A stretch of DNA of 64,000 nucleotides from Piromyces finnis (taxonomy: Eukaryota; Neocallimastigomycota; Neocallimastigomycetes; Neocallimastigales; Neocallimastigaceae), in contig MCFH01000089.1 in assembly GCA_002104945.1 (NCBI GenBank), positions 62,001 through 126,000 of the forward strand, written 5' to 3'. The position numbers were made by a program, and so were the translations under genes. Shown here piece after piece: positions 29,501 through 36,884 of this stretch. The notes beneath the pieces are model-generated. The model had not been told where the DNA came from, made no database searches, and saw nothing but the letters and a program-made list of their open reading frames with translations. The stretch's first letter is position 1. The number at the start of each line of letters is the position of its first letter.

Positions 29501-31709
29501 TAATTTTTTTATTATTATTCTGATTATCATTCTGATTATTATTCTGATTATCATTCTGATTATTATTCTGATTATTATTATCAATATATGGATTATATAT
29601 TTTATTTAATTCATTTAAATTAAATTCAGCATTACCGAGTTTATTCAAAAGATTATGTGTATCTACATATATTTTTCCTAAATTATTTTGCAAATGGTTT
29701 AATAACCAATGATTTGGATTACTTAATGGAATATCTACCAACCTTCCATTTTCAATGGTATTAGCTAACTCTTCTAAATGAGTGTTTAAGTTTAGATTCT
29801 TACCTGGATTTAATATGTTTAATTTTCCTGAAACTGTCAAATCATTCTGTGCTAAATTTTTAGCAATTCCACGTCTGTTAAATGTATTTTCTGAATTTGT
29901 AAAACGATATCCTTCAATATCATTTAATTTCTCTGAATTTCCAAATTCAATTTTATTTACTTGAGGCACATGAATTTCTTCATCTCTATTTCTTAAAACA
30001 AATTCGCATTTAACTAATAAATCTATGTTATCAACCTTAACATATCCATTATTATCAAGTTTATCAGAAAATGGGAAATGTGATTCTCTATTGTAAAACT
30101 TATTATCATGTATTGCTTCGTAATTTAATTTTCGACTATTTATAACTTTATGGATTTTATTTTTTATATCATTACTTAAAGAATCGCTATTGTCAGTTGA
30201 ACTTAAAATTCTATCAATATCATCATTATCGAGAATTTCATTTTGTGTTTGCAGATAATTATACAAAGTAGTTTTCTCATCATTCGATATTTTTTCATTA
30301 TTTGAATGTTTATTTAATACTTTCACTAATATTTTCCCTATTTCATCACTGTTATTTTGTTTTTCAAATTTTTTTTGCTCAGACTCTAAAACACCTATGA
30401 TTTTTTCTTTAATACTTACCTCAATATCTGCATTATTGTTTAAACTGGGTTTCGCTTCATCCATTAATACATTTACAGAATTATAAAATAAATAGCTAGA
30501 TAATCTCTGAATTTGTTGTTCTGTTAAATGATCTATATCTTTATCTTTTAAGTATGCTCTAATTTCATCTTCAATTGAAATATACATATCATCGTAAAAA
30601 GCACTTCCATTGGGATTTTCCTTAATTTCTGTACGTTTTTTATCATCCTTAATTTTTCTTGCTTCATCTATTTGACTTTCGGCTATTTTATAAATTTTAT
30701 TAGAAAAATCATCAATTTGAAAATTATAATCATTATATAAAGTAATGTGATTGTAATAATATGATACTTTTTCACTATAACTTTCATCATGTTCATAATT
30801 ACCATTAATTTCTTTCACTGTAATTGCTCTTATTACTTTATCATTTTTTACATCATTTACAATTAAATGATATCTCGGATCATGATCTAATGAACCAATA
30901 TCATCACTGGTGGTTTTAACTATTGAAATTTGAATTTCTTTATAAATTCTAGAGTTAAGTTTATCTTCTTTAACATTATCAAAAATACTTTTACAACTTT
31001 GTTCATTTCTACAACATTTAATAAAAGAATTTATTAACTTTTTACTAACATTTGGATAATTATCGATATCAGGATTTTTATTTTTATCATATTGATTTGC
31101 TGTAGGTAATTCTATTTCGTATAAAGTATTACTCTTAACAGCTTCAACAAAAACAGTAATAAATTTGTTTAAATTATTTTCAGAAGTTGTAGCAATTACT
31201 GGATATATATATATATCATTATTATTACCATTATTAAATAAACTTTTTAATAATGAATCCTCATTATCTATTAAATTTCCATATATATCTAAATTATTAA
31301 GAACATTATTAATTTTATTTCTTAATAAGGCAATATTATCATCGTTTACTTCATTCAAATCTTCAACATCAAAAATTTTATTAACAACATTTTTGGCTAC
31401 AGGAAAAATCTCGTATTTGAAATATTCATAAGCATCTTTATTAGACATAGTTCTTAACTTTGGAATAATATCATAAATGTTACCTTTAATAATTTTATTT
31501 TCATTAGTCCCAATCTCAAACTCAATTGGACTAGAATTTATATCATTTGGATCAGAAAGTTTAGGGCCACATTCACTTATTTGAACACATGATTTATCTG
31601 CAACTCCTAAAATTAATAATGATAATTCATACAGATAATGATTGTGAGAATTGCAATAACATTTTATAATTAAAAATGTTAAGAATAATAATAAATATTT
31701 TATATTCAT
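23556..31709 (-). CDS. Giant secreted protein built of two homologous halves
   Basis: 2717 aa in one exon. The signal peptide is residues 1-19. Two halves are related in order: the blocks LSLLILGVADKS and LSLLILAAGNVDG (near 29 and 1500), then DIIPKLR and DIIPSLR, then a Cys pair (CCRNEQSCKSIF and GCIKSPLCKQHF), and a dibasic site before a Cys (SLIKRQELSC near 1036; KLRKRATGGSC near 1978). The first half also contains an ~80-residue helical repeat twice (about 455-530 and 845-915). Short Asp/Asn/Gly loops (DLDDNGNVN, DLDGNGIN) look like isolated calcium-binding loops. Between them are long charged helical stretches. A Gln/Asn repeat lies near residues 715-735, and the C-terminus is Thr/Pro/Lys-rich. 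Likely a surface or matrix protein processed by a Kex2-like protease; I recognise no named family. Confidence 0.85.
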   Translation of the reverse strand: MNIKYLLLFLTFLIIKCYCNSHNHYLYELSLLILGVADKSCVQISECGPKLSDPNDINSSPIEFEIGTNENKIIKGNIYDIIPKLRTMSNKDAYEYFKYEIFPVAKNVVNKIFDVEDLNEVNDDNIALLRNKINNVLNNLDIYGNLIDNEDSLLKSLFNNGNNNDIYIYPVIATTSENNLNKFITVFVEAVKSNTLYEIELPTANQYDKNKNPDIDNYPNVSKKLINSFIKCCRNEQSCKSIFDNVKEDKLNSRIYKEIQISIVKTTSDDIGSLDHDPRYHLIVNDVKNDKVIRAITVKEINGNYEHDESYSEKVSYYYNHITLYNDYNFQIDDFSNKIYKIAESQIDEARKIKDDKKRTEIKENPNGSAFYDDMYISIEDEIRAYLKDKDIDHLTEQQIQRLSSYLFYNSVNVLMDEAKPSLNNNADIEVSIKEKIIGVLESEQKKFEKQNNSDEIGKILVKVLNKHSNNEKISNDEKTTLYNYLQTQNEILDNDDIDRILSSTDNSDSLSNDIKNKIHKVINSRKLNYEAIHDNKFYNRESHFPFSDKLDNNGYVKVDNIDLLVKCEFVLRNRDEEIHVPQVNKIEFGNSEKLNDIEGYRFTNSENTFNRRGIAKNLAQNDLTVSGKLNILNPGKNLNLNTHLEELANTIENGRLVDIPLSNPNHWLLNHLQNNLGKIYVDTHNLLNKLGNAEFNLNELNKIYNPYIDNNNQNNNQNDNQNNNQNDNQNNNKKIKFDKNTGKLIANYRNNIADNLLNIHSVLHDNLGKESDRINAKKGKVTKETQLKIAKKNIFNSLNINNIEIYTKTSSNMNDLIKDMNDKCNAIIKTCTDIFNNIDSTGIIKLLLDVKSNKILSDEEKIRLSDYLSNHQGSFNQNEIVEILSAANSGTSLNDGLQNKITQYLKENTELKDKYYSNKDININNNFICSYSSTDDKLNSKIKFYDMLELSQNIVNDDGNDINDLNLQYKKYLLFGMSSYFNFEEVNSSSLDQTLRLVSFDNKHQPYIDKSYRYINNLGVSNACNRGKISKSKKRSLIKRQELSCKTCAKIRYDVDIENVINQNIDTLKSIGVEINDNNDLDGNGINEKDVWSKLIESFENFADNLNKDESNDYISKLNLVLNYYVKAITSSEHIDDKRMDNISENDITNMQNDYIKIKNMYIEKYGTNDIDDAESDLNLLDAQSKLGKENLIKSVEKLVKLVNKDKSISLGVKYNEGKISSEIDHKTIVFNSENLVDAIKKLTEQINSLDLSNLSSSELEELEGIDSDLRKLNEANKVEIFFNDKPVLNSEITNYLHNSLEIKLGKINRDEASNVDLNPDNNNLRVPEFERLENTNIIDVIKDDFISPDNKKYIFKGLETSIKKSTEPVLDENSFNTINEIKTFIESKGEQARLNDGQTQLEQNSINLIYLIGDYNDMIDTINQSKELPSESDVFLNKIEMKSDLINNIKITNGNNENIIEIVDKVAKKIPSDSSNLIQITYDKLSLLILAAGNVDGTLVKTINEEGKEELMKINVMNNGEKVELTIKDIIPSLRGLEGEELDNKYKTLYSLSQIAFLEYFSNSMDENGEFNVNPTELLNNHNILNLLINQNKDTPFEEKNYYLSSNTDFDNMFKGFISNNNIDEETDINSFDLLNTNIKNQWSIKDVNDLDDNGNVNINDDLFKAIAIGCIKSPLCKQHFTNKHEDSNSDNNNNNNNFNDIDNNKISFNVIAHENTDNDGNTINNYSFIINDDISEKTIHAFTLSNVDDYIYEINSDNEYNEMSYKLINLMKINSDMYNKDFDFDDQYVIKTGIGLFAECGIKFKLSDGTILNPEDYSLSADDVSEDTIIQDKYGENLDSKFCLNVIDARVFRAMLADNKDGDNNIICSETDPNNLSMNEITNNLLVSRNIDLETIDEGSNKLTFEEFFVIDNYNKIILEKLKYPSYKGLLHFDSNEELNGNFNDLVDNVKLHNSINQISNAKINQCGVSKLRKRATGGSCSISMTISRNYNIEKSLHSTLSIVKMYDSENILIDSENNVISEPNQLCKNAESIVNVLEISVNSFQDHINEMSEEESKKFIKGLYETINGYHYKYSKSEYSEDKSLININEEKLHEMEYLFNKALEVYKGSYGELEINNNKINAIIKPDIESQSLYADEILRSILGDVYNFINVSENVIDNSLMIHNFDKNSMDDADRTEEFKQILEIFKNINDVDKEDTEIRNYLINLYHKIDYLESIFDKENYSNADAEYVNNSEMVYKLKDSLVEKFEEVYSEGDSEIRGLIEKHRIKTKDLNKSNVESTNKLNLNHVIKNLDDVKDFIINNSENLYVKEYFDSLKSKLINDIDGSSDNNISDEMTNEIKDIASKIKEKIERFNNYEQPEGHNEEALHLIDLINNYDEVISTAVSKSNNFDSLERININDDSTLSDRLNYLRVKLLYKGLDKIIEENRKNFPHIKGKVENYVNKDGNGITKYRFGNLEVVEPRTEDLEIIINDVIKSKSDAMVIFTDESTGRYQLIDIKRCNKMKYKLIKHEPSFFRNVDDVNDLDTLSNINNFLSKVKDKSDSINNIETYEQTKLKNANKVATNYNKISSKKFDKIESIDDAKKLYKEVGSNSENPNYNTKEEFSSCVKTIKKDMSHSVNEIIKVTGKVDKNMYSELVSSYKSFKGTTELLSKVNVFDAFDEPISNNIEVDDKLINYNSKVSSTTPHKTIKPVTKTSKPTHKTPTSNKHR
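29515..29580. repeat. Asn/Gln-coding minisatellite
   Basis: Imperfect tandem units of 12 bp (ATTATTCTGATT/ATCATTCTGATT) encode an alternating NQN/NQND tract in the 2717-aa protein. Confidence 0.85.
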
Positions 31710-32171
31710 TATGTATAAGTTTGGAAATAAAAATTTATTTAATAAATCATTTTATGAAATAAAAAAATAAAAAATAAATATTAAAATGATTTATTAAAAA
31801 AATATTATAAATAAAATAGATTTGTTAAATATACCTTAATCTATTTGTGTTAAATATCATATAAAATACTTTAATCGTTAATTTATTATATTACATAATA
31901 AATAAGATATTACTCTTTGCTTTGCTTATTGTAATTATCATAAAAAATAAAATATTAAACTTTAATATAAATTAAATATATATTATTATATATAAATTAT
32001 TAATATAAAAAATTTAAACCAATTATATACAATTATTTTTAATTTTAATTAAATTAATAATAAAGTTTAAAATATTTGATGCCGTTAAAAAAAAAAAAAA
32101 AAAAATACAATTATTTTTGATAATAACCCTTTAAAAAATATTTTCTAATTATATAATAATTTTTTTTTTAA
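31710..32171. promoter_or_regulatory. Divergent promoter region
   Basis: 462 bp between two start codons pointing apart. Holds an A18-type run near 32088-32105 and a T10 run ending three bases before the plus-strand ATG. No gene and no specific motif. Confidence 0.45.
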
Positions 32172-33929
32172 ATGAGTAGTAGCAAAGAAAGGAATACCGA
32201 GTTATTCTATAAAGAATTAGAGAAAGAAGACTGTGATCCTGATTATTTATTGGAACTATCTCAAAAAGGAATTTTTTTAATAAAGCCATTATTTGAATAT
32301 GAATCAATAAAATATCATGAAAACGTTGTCGATATAAGTTTGATAAGTCAACAATTTTTTATTATTTTTAACGATAAACAATATGAAAGATTTATGCAAA
32401 TTTCTTTTACTGATAAATACCAAAAATATGTAATTTTGGGTACTTATCATATGTATATCTATGATTTACTAATAATTAACAAATTTTTTATTAATAAATT
32501 ACTGGAAGAATCAAGAAGAGACATATTAGTAAAATTTATAAAAAATATCAATATAGTTTTCTACATTTATTTTTTGTATAAATATAATATACTTACAGAT
32601 ATAAAAATACCCTCATCCATCAAAGATGAATCACTTAGATATGAATTATATCCAAGTATTTTATTTGTACTATTCGAAGATTACTTTTATTTGGATGGAA
32701 AACATAATATAAAAAATGTTACTAAATATATTTCCGAAGAAAAATTAATTAATAATATATTTTTAGTATTTGGAAGAGATATTACTGTTTTAGATTATTT
32801 AATACAAAATTTTGATTGTATAAATGATATTGACTGTAGTTGTTTTTATAGAATGCATTTAAATTTTCCTATGAAAATAATTTCAAAATATTCCAAAAAA
32901 ATATTTAAGCCTAATTTATTAAAATTTAAATGTGAAAATAAAGCAATTGAAAATTATGTAAATGATTTATATTCTGATAAATCTTTAGATTATGTTAAAG
33001 GGTGTAATTTATATTTAGAATTTCATGATTATTTTGATAACATTGATATTAAAAAAACACCAATTGATTATACTGTTGAAAATTTTGATAAATTTAAAGA
33101 AAAAATTTCGATTGGTGGTTATAAATATAACGAAAATATCAATTTTAATAATAAAGATATATTTGTATTTGAAAATAGAGAGGAAACGAAAATTCAAGAA
33201 ATAATAAATTTAAATGACTATGTTATTAAAGAAGAGTCTGATTTTGATGACTTTTATTATGACAGTGAAGATTCTTGTTATTATATCGATATTAAAAATG
33301 AAAATGAAAAAGAAGAAAATAATGAACCTGATAATAGACTTTTGAAAATTAATGAAATCTTAACTTATGAATATGATAGTCTTAGTGAGTTTTACGAAAA
33401 TTTTTATGAATCTATGTCTTGCTTATTATTTTATTATTTAATTCTTTGTGATAATGATAGAGTAGAAAAAATATTAAAAGATCCTAATTATATATTACAT
33501 TTGAAAATTGAAGAATTAATAGAAGATCCAAATCATTATTATAATTCAGAGTTTGATAAAACTTCACAATATAATTTTGAAATAATGAAAAATATTTGTT
33601 ATATAGCTTCCTTAGTATATAATAAAGCACCCGACTTTGTAATACATTTACTATGTTATGAATTAAATCCAACATTCGTAGAATATAAAGATAATAAAAT
33701 CAATATTGTATATTTTTGTAACCATGAATTTATATCACCACGCTTTTTATCTGATAATTTTTATATTTACGCTCTTATACAAATAATTATAAATAGAACT
33801 TCAAATGAAATTTTTAATAATCTATTCATTACATTTAAAAAGGATCTCCTTTTTCACAAAATAGCTGATGATTATGTTAAAGATATTTTAGAAACTTGCT
33901 CTATTTATCATATCATACGAAAAATATAA
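32172..33929 (+). CDS. Orphan 585-aa cytosolic-looking protein
   Basis: I do not recognise this protein. It has no signal peptide or clear membrane span. The first 240 residues alternate aromatic/Ile-rich helices; an acidic stretch around residues 350-400 is rich in Asp, Glu, Tyr and Asn; the rest is again helical with pairs such as LLFYYLILCDNDRVEKIL that recall the repeat units of ankyrin-like proteins, without a consensus. It is the only non-secreted gene in the fungal-type island, so it could be a host orphan or a viral accessory (multigene-family) protein. Codon use is as AT-rich as its neighbours and gives no clue. The frame is long and uninterrupted, which makes it very likely real. 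Confidence 0.75.
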   Translation: MSSSKERNTELFYKELEKEDCDPDYLLELSQKGIFLIKPLFEYESIKYHENVVDISLISQQFFIIFNDKQYERFMQISFTDKYQKYVILGTYHMYIYDLLIINKFFINKLLEESRRDILVKFIKNINIVFYIYFLYKYNILTDIKIPSSIKDESLRYELYPSILFVLFEDYFYLDGKHNIKNVTKYISEEKLINNIFLVFGRDITVLDYLIQNFDCINDIDCSCFYRMHLNFPMKIISKYSKKIFKPNLLKFKCENKAIENYVNDLYSDKSLDYVKGCNLYLEFHDYFDNIDIKKTPIDYTVENFDKFKEKISIGGYKYNENINFNNKDIFVFENREETKIQEIINLNDYVIKEESDFDDFYYDSEDSCYYIDIKNENEKEENNEPDNRLLKINEILTYEYDSLSEFYENFYESMSCLLFYYLILCDNDRVEKILKDPNYILHLKIEELIEDPNHYYNSEFDKTSQYNFEIMKNICYIASLVYNKAPDFVIHLLCYELNPTFVEYKDNKINIVYFCNHEFISPRFLSDNFYIYALIQIIINRTSNEIFNNLFITFKKDLLFHKIADDYVKDILETCSIYHIIRKI

Positions 33930-34433
33930 TTTCTTAATTAGTTTAATAAAAAAAAAGTTAATTTATATAAGCTTTCATACTTGTTTATAATATAAACCAT
34001 AATTAATTCCTTTAAATAAAATATGAAATAGTTATTTCTAAGTGAAAATATTTATTTAAAAAGTTTAAAGAATATTAAGAAATTATTTATAAGTTAATAT
34101 TACATTAATGAAAATATTTGGCTATTTGTAATTAAATGATTTACAATGTTATATACATAGGAATTATAGTACTAATTTATTATTCGATTTGAAATATAAT
34201 TATATAAATAATTATGTGTATTTGTTTTTTTTTTAAAAAAACTTTTAATAATATATTTATTTTAACTTGATAATTATCAACAAATAATAAAACTGATAAA
34301 AAAAAAGGAATAGATTTTATGTCAATAGGCTTTATTTAATTATTTTCAAATGTTAAAATTCTATTATTATCATTTTTTTTTAAAAAAAAATAACAAAATT
34401 CATATATTTAAAATGTCATTAAAACATTTCTTA
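33930..34433. other. Convergent AT-rich spacer
   Basis: 504 bp between converging genes, with two T/A palindromes: T10A7 at 34225-34241 and T9A9 at about 34373-34390. No gene seen. Confidence 0.5.
34225..34241. terminator. T10A7 palindrome, candidate terminator
   Basis: Self-complementary T/A run downstream of the 585-aa gene; a second one lies about 45 bp past the stop of the opposing CBM18 gene. Role inferred from position. Confidence 0.3.
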
Positions 34434-35102
34434 TTATAAGCATTTTCCATAATTTGGTTTGCATCCTTTACCACAATAAGCATCAGTTGTACCACAGTAA
34501 CCGTATTTACTACAACATTTGTTATTTTTACATTTGTAAATACCATCAGATAAACTTCCGCATTTGTCATTAGATAATATAGTTGGAGTTGAAGGATTTT
34601 TTTGGGTTGTAACATCTTTGGCATAAAATGTTTTAGTGCCAACAATGTAAGTTTTCTCAGGAACAGTAAAAGTGTTAGAATAAGTAACTATTTTATTAGT
34701 ATTAGAGTTGATAGAAGAGCTCTTTTTAGTTTTAGTTAATGTAGTAGTCTTAACTGTACTAGATTTTGATTTTGTAGTAGTTTTAATTGTACTCGACTTT
34801 GATTTTGTGGTGGTTTCGGAATTAGCATTGAAAGCATTATTACTATTTATTTCATTTTTTAATTTATCAAAAACTTCGGAATTATTCATCTCATTTTGTA
34901 ATTTTTCAAAAATATCAGAATTGTCCATTTCATTTTGTAATTTATCAAAAACATTAGAATTGTCCATTTCATTTTGTAATTTATCAAAAACATTAGAATT
35001 GTCCATTTCATTCTTTAATTTATCAAAAATATCAGAATCAAATGAACCATTTGAAGTTACCATTGTTATTAGTAATAATGAAAGTATGTTAATAAGTAAC
35101 AT
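34434..35102 (-). CDS. Secreted CBM18 (hevein-type) chitin-binding protein with tandem repeats
   Basis: 222 aa. Signal peptide at 1-18. Residues about 22-95 are five copies of a 15-residue amphipathic unit of the form FDKLQNEMDNSNV. A Ser/Thr/Lys linker with two near-identical KSSTVKTTT segments follows. The C-terminal ~42 residues (CGSLSDG ... GKCL) contain eight cysteines in the hevein order, including the CC pair and the SKYGYCG binding subsite of CBM18 chitin-binding modules. CBM18 modules are abundant in secreted proteins of chytrids and anaerobic gut fungi, which supports a fungal host. Probably binds chitin in the fungus's own wall. No catalytic domain is attached. Confidence 0.9.
   Translation of the reverse strand: MLLINILSLLLITMVTSNGSFDSDIFDKLKNEMDNSNVFDKLQNEMDNSNVFDKLQNEMDNSDIFEKLQNEMNNSEVFDKLKNEINSNNAFNANSETTTKSKSSTIKTTTKSKSSTVKTTTLTKTKKSSSINSNTNKIVTYSNTFTVPEKTYIVGTKTFYAKDVTTQKNPSTPTILSNDKCGSLSDGIYKCKNNKCCSKYGYCGTTDAYCGKGCKPNYGKCL
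34861..35040. repeat. 45-bp tandem repeat coding for 15-residue units
   Basis: Four to five 45-bp units, two of them almost identical in DNA (around 34921-35010), encode the FDKLQNEMDNSN units of the CBM18 protein. Confidence 0.9.
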
Positions 35103-35447
35103 TTTTTTTATCGAATTATTATTAAATTCTAGCTAATTCTATTTATTTCTATATCTATTTAATTATTAATATTTAATAAATATTTTATATTTTATTAAAT
35201 TTATTATTTTTAATTTTTTTTAAAAAAATATAAAAAATAATCAATTTAAATATTTAAATATATTATTTTAATAGGAATGAATATATATAGTTATATAGTA
35301 ATATAGTTAATGTTTATTTTATTAAACTTTTTTATTTTAAAAATATTTTCATTCTATATTTTATTATATATTTAATTAAATATTTTATATAGAATAATTG
35401 AATTAATTACATTGTATTAATAGGTTGCTATTAATTTAATTATTGGT
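35103..35447. other. Spacer at the fungal-type/viral boundary
   Basis: 345 bp of A/T-rich DNA with a T8A7 palindrome at 35214-35228. It separates the last secreted fungal-type gene from the first gene of the second viral block. No terminal repeat or target-site duplication is visible. Confidence 0.4.
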
Positions 35448-36071
35448 TCACCACTTAATAGTAAATCCTAACTCACAAGCAAGTTCACGAGCTTTGCAAA
35501 AACACTTTGATTTTTTAAATTCATTATATTCATAAATAGGATGTGGAACCTCCACAACCGATGATTTAATTTCGTTGATAGACTTTCGAACTGAAATAGC
35601 CTTTGCACCAAAGAGCATAAAAACAACAGGATGGTCATTTGAAATATATTGTACTAGATTGTTAATAAAAGACTCCCACAATAAATGATAATGATAGGGT
35701 AATGGATCAGCAATAGTTCGAGTAAAGCAAAAGTTGCACAAAAATATTCCATTATTTAACCATCTATCTAAATGATGATTTAATGGTCGCTGAAAGGATG
35801 TTACTGTATTTTCTAAATTCGCATAAATACGCTCCAATAATAATGGTGGCTTTTGATTAGAAATTTTCGTTCCGAAAGCAATGTCACTAATATCGCGTGT
35901 ATTTTTATAAGGCATATCTCCTATCATCACAACTTTGATATCATGTAATTGGACATATTTAAAAATCCCAAATACATCTTCCAACGGTGGAGTACAATAT
36001 GAATTTCTCAATTGATTATATATATGTAATACTAATTTGGAATTTTTTATAAAGAAATCGTCCCAAGACAT
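35448..36071 (-). CDS. Family 1 uracil-DNA glycosylase-fold protein with altered active site
   Basis: 207 aa. Family order is clear: GDMPYK at 51-56 (family GQDPYH), DIAFGT at 63-68 (family AFS), a helix LDRWLNNGIFLCNFCFTRT at 101-119 (family W...GV.LLN..LTV), VFMLFGAKA at 150-158 (family LLWG..A) and VPHPIY at 175-180 (family HPSP). The uracil-reading Asn (N113) and the HP histidine (H177) are kept, but the catalytic Asp position in the first motif is Met53, with Asp52 one place earlier. So either the enzyme is inactive and serves as a scaffold, as the poxvirus UDG does inside the polymerase processivity complex, or Asp52 substitutes. It is the first viral-type gene right of the fungal island; RPB1-N follows on the same strand. 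Confidence 0.85.
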   Translation of the reverse strand: MSWDDFFIKNSKLVLHIYNQLRNSYCTPPLEDVFGIFKYVQLHDIKVVMIGDMPYKNTRDISDIAFGTKISNQKPPLLLERIYANLENTVTSFQRPLNHHLDRWLNNGIFLCNFCFTRTIADPLPYHYHLLWESFINNLVQYISNDHPVVFMLFGAKAISVRKSINEIKSSVVEVPHPIYEYNEFKKSKCFCKARELACELGFTIKW

Positions 36072-36884
36072 GTGTACTATTATTGCTACTTTTATTCCTA
36101 CTTTTTTTTTTATTTTTCTTTTAATAATTATAATTATTTAGTAAATTTTATTGATAAATATATAAAAGTATTATAGATTTAATTGTTTATAATTTTTATA
36201 TGAAAAAAATAATAAAAATATAAAAATATTATTTAAATAATTTTTTTTTTTCAAAAATTAAAATTCTTTGACTATCTCAATACCAACTATTAATTTTAAT
36301 CATTTGATAGTTGGAAAAGAATTTTATTATATATCATCGATTTATTCTTATAACAAATTAAAATTTCTTTTCTCTCTCTCTCTCTCTCTCTCTCTTTTTT
36401 ATTCTTAAATTGTACAATTTATCATCTAATGAATATATTTATATTGAAATTATTTAAAATTATCTAAATATATATAAATGTATATATACAAAATATAAAA
36501 ATGTTTAAAAAAATAATAAAACAATAAAACATTTCAAGTTTTAAAAAATATTTATATATATATATATATAAATTTAATATTTCAAATGTTACTTACAAAT
36601 AAATATTTTCAAATTTATATGTATAATAATAATAATTATCACTATTATTATTTTAATAATTTGATTTAGAATGTGAAAAAAAAATAAATTAAATTTAAGT
36701 TTTATTTTATTAAATAATAAATTAATAAATGATTATGCAAAAATATTATAACTATATAACTTTTATTATTATTAATTATAAATAATAAAGAAAAAACAGT
36801 AAATCTTTAAATTTTATTTATATAAATATATATATACTTCTGTACTTAATTTATTAATTATTTATTGTTAATTATATTTTTTTA
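36072..36884. other. AT-rich spacer with (TC)12 tract
   Basis: 813 bp between two minus-strand genes; the promoter of the UDG gene should be at its left end. A perfect (TC)n run lies at 36371-36395. A small 8-bp inverted repeat (36283-36290 with 36307-36314) is present. No gene seen. Confidence 0.5.
36371..36395. repeat. (TC)12 microsatellite
   Basis: Perfect TC dinucleotide run, the only one in the window and unusual in such AT-rich DNA. Confidence 0.95.

Noticed and set aside
36283-36314. 8-bp inverted repeat in the UDG/RPB1-N spacer
   Set aside because: Too short to call a functional hairpin without a second example.
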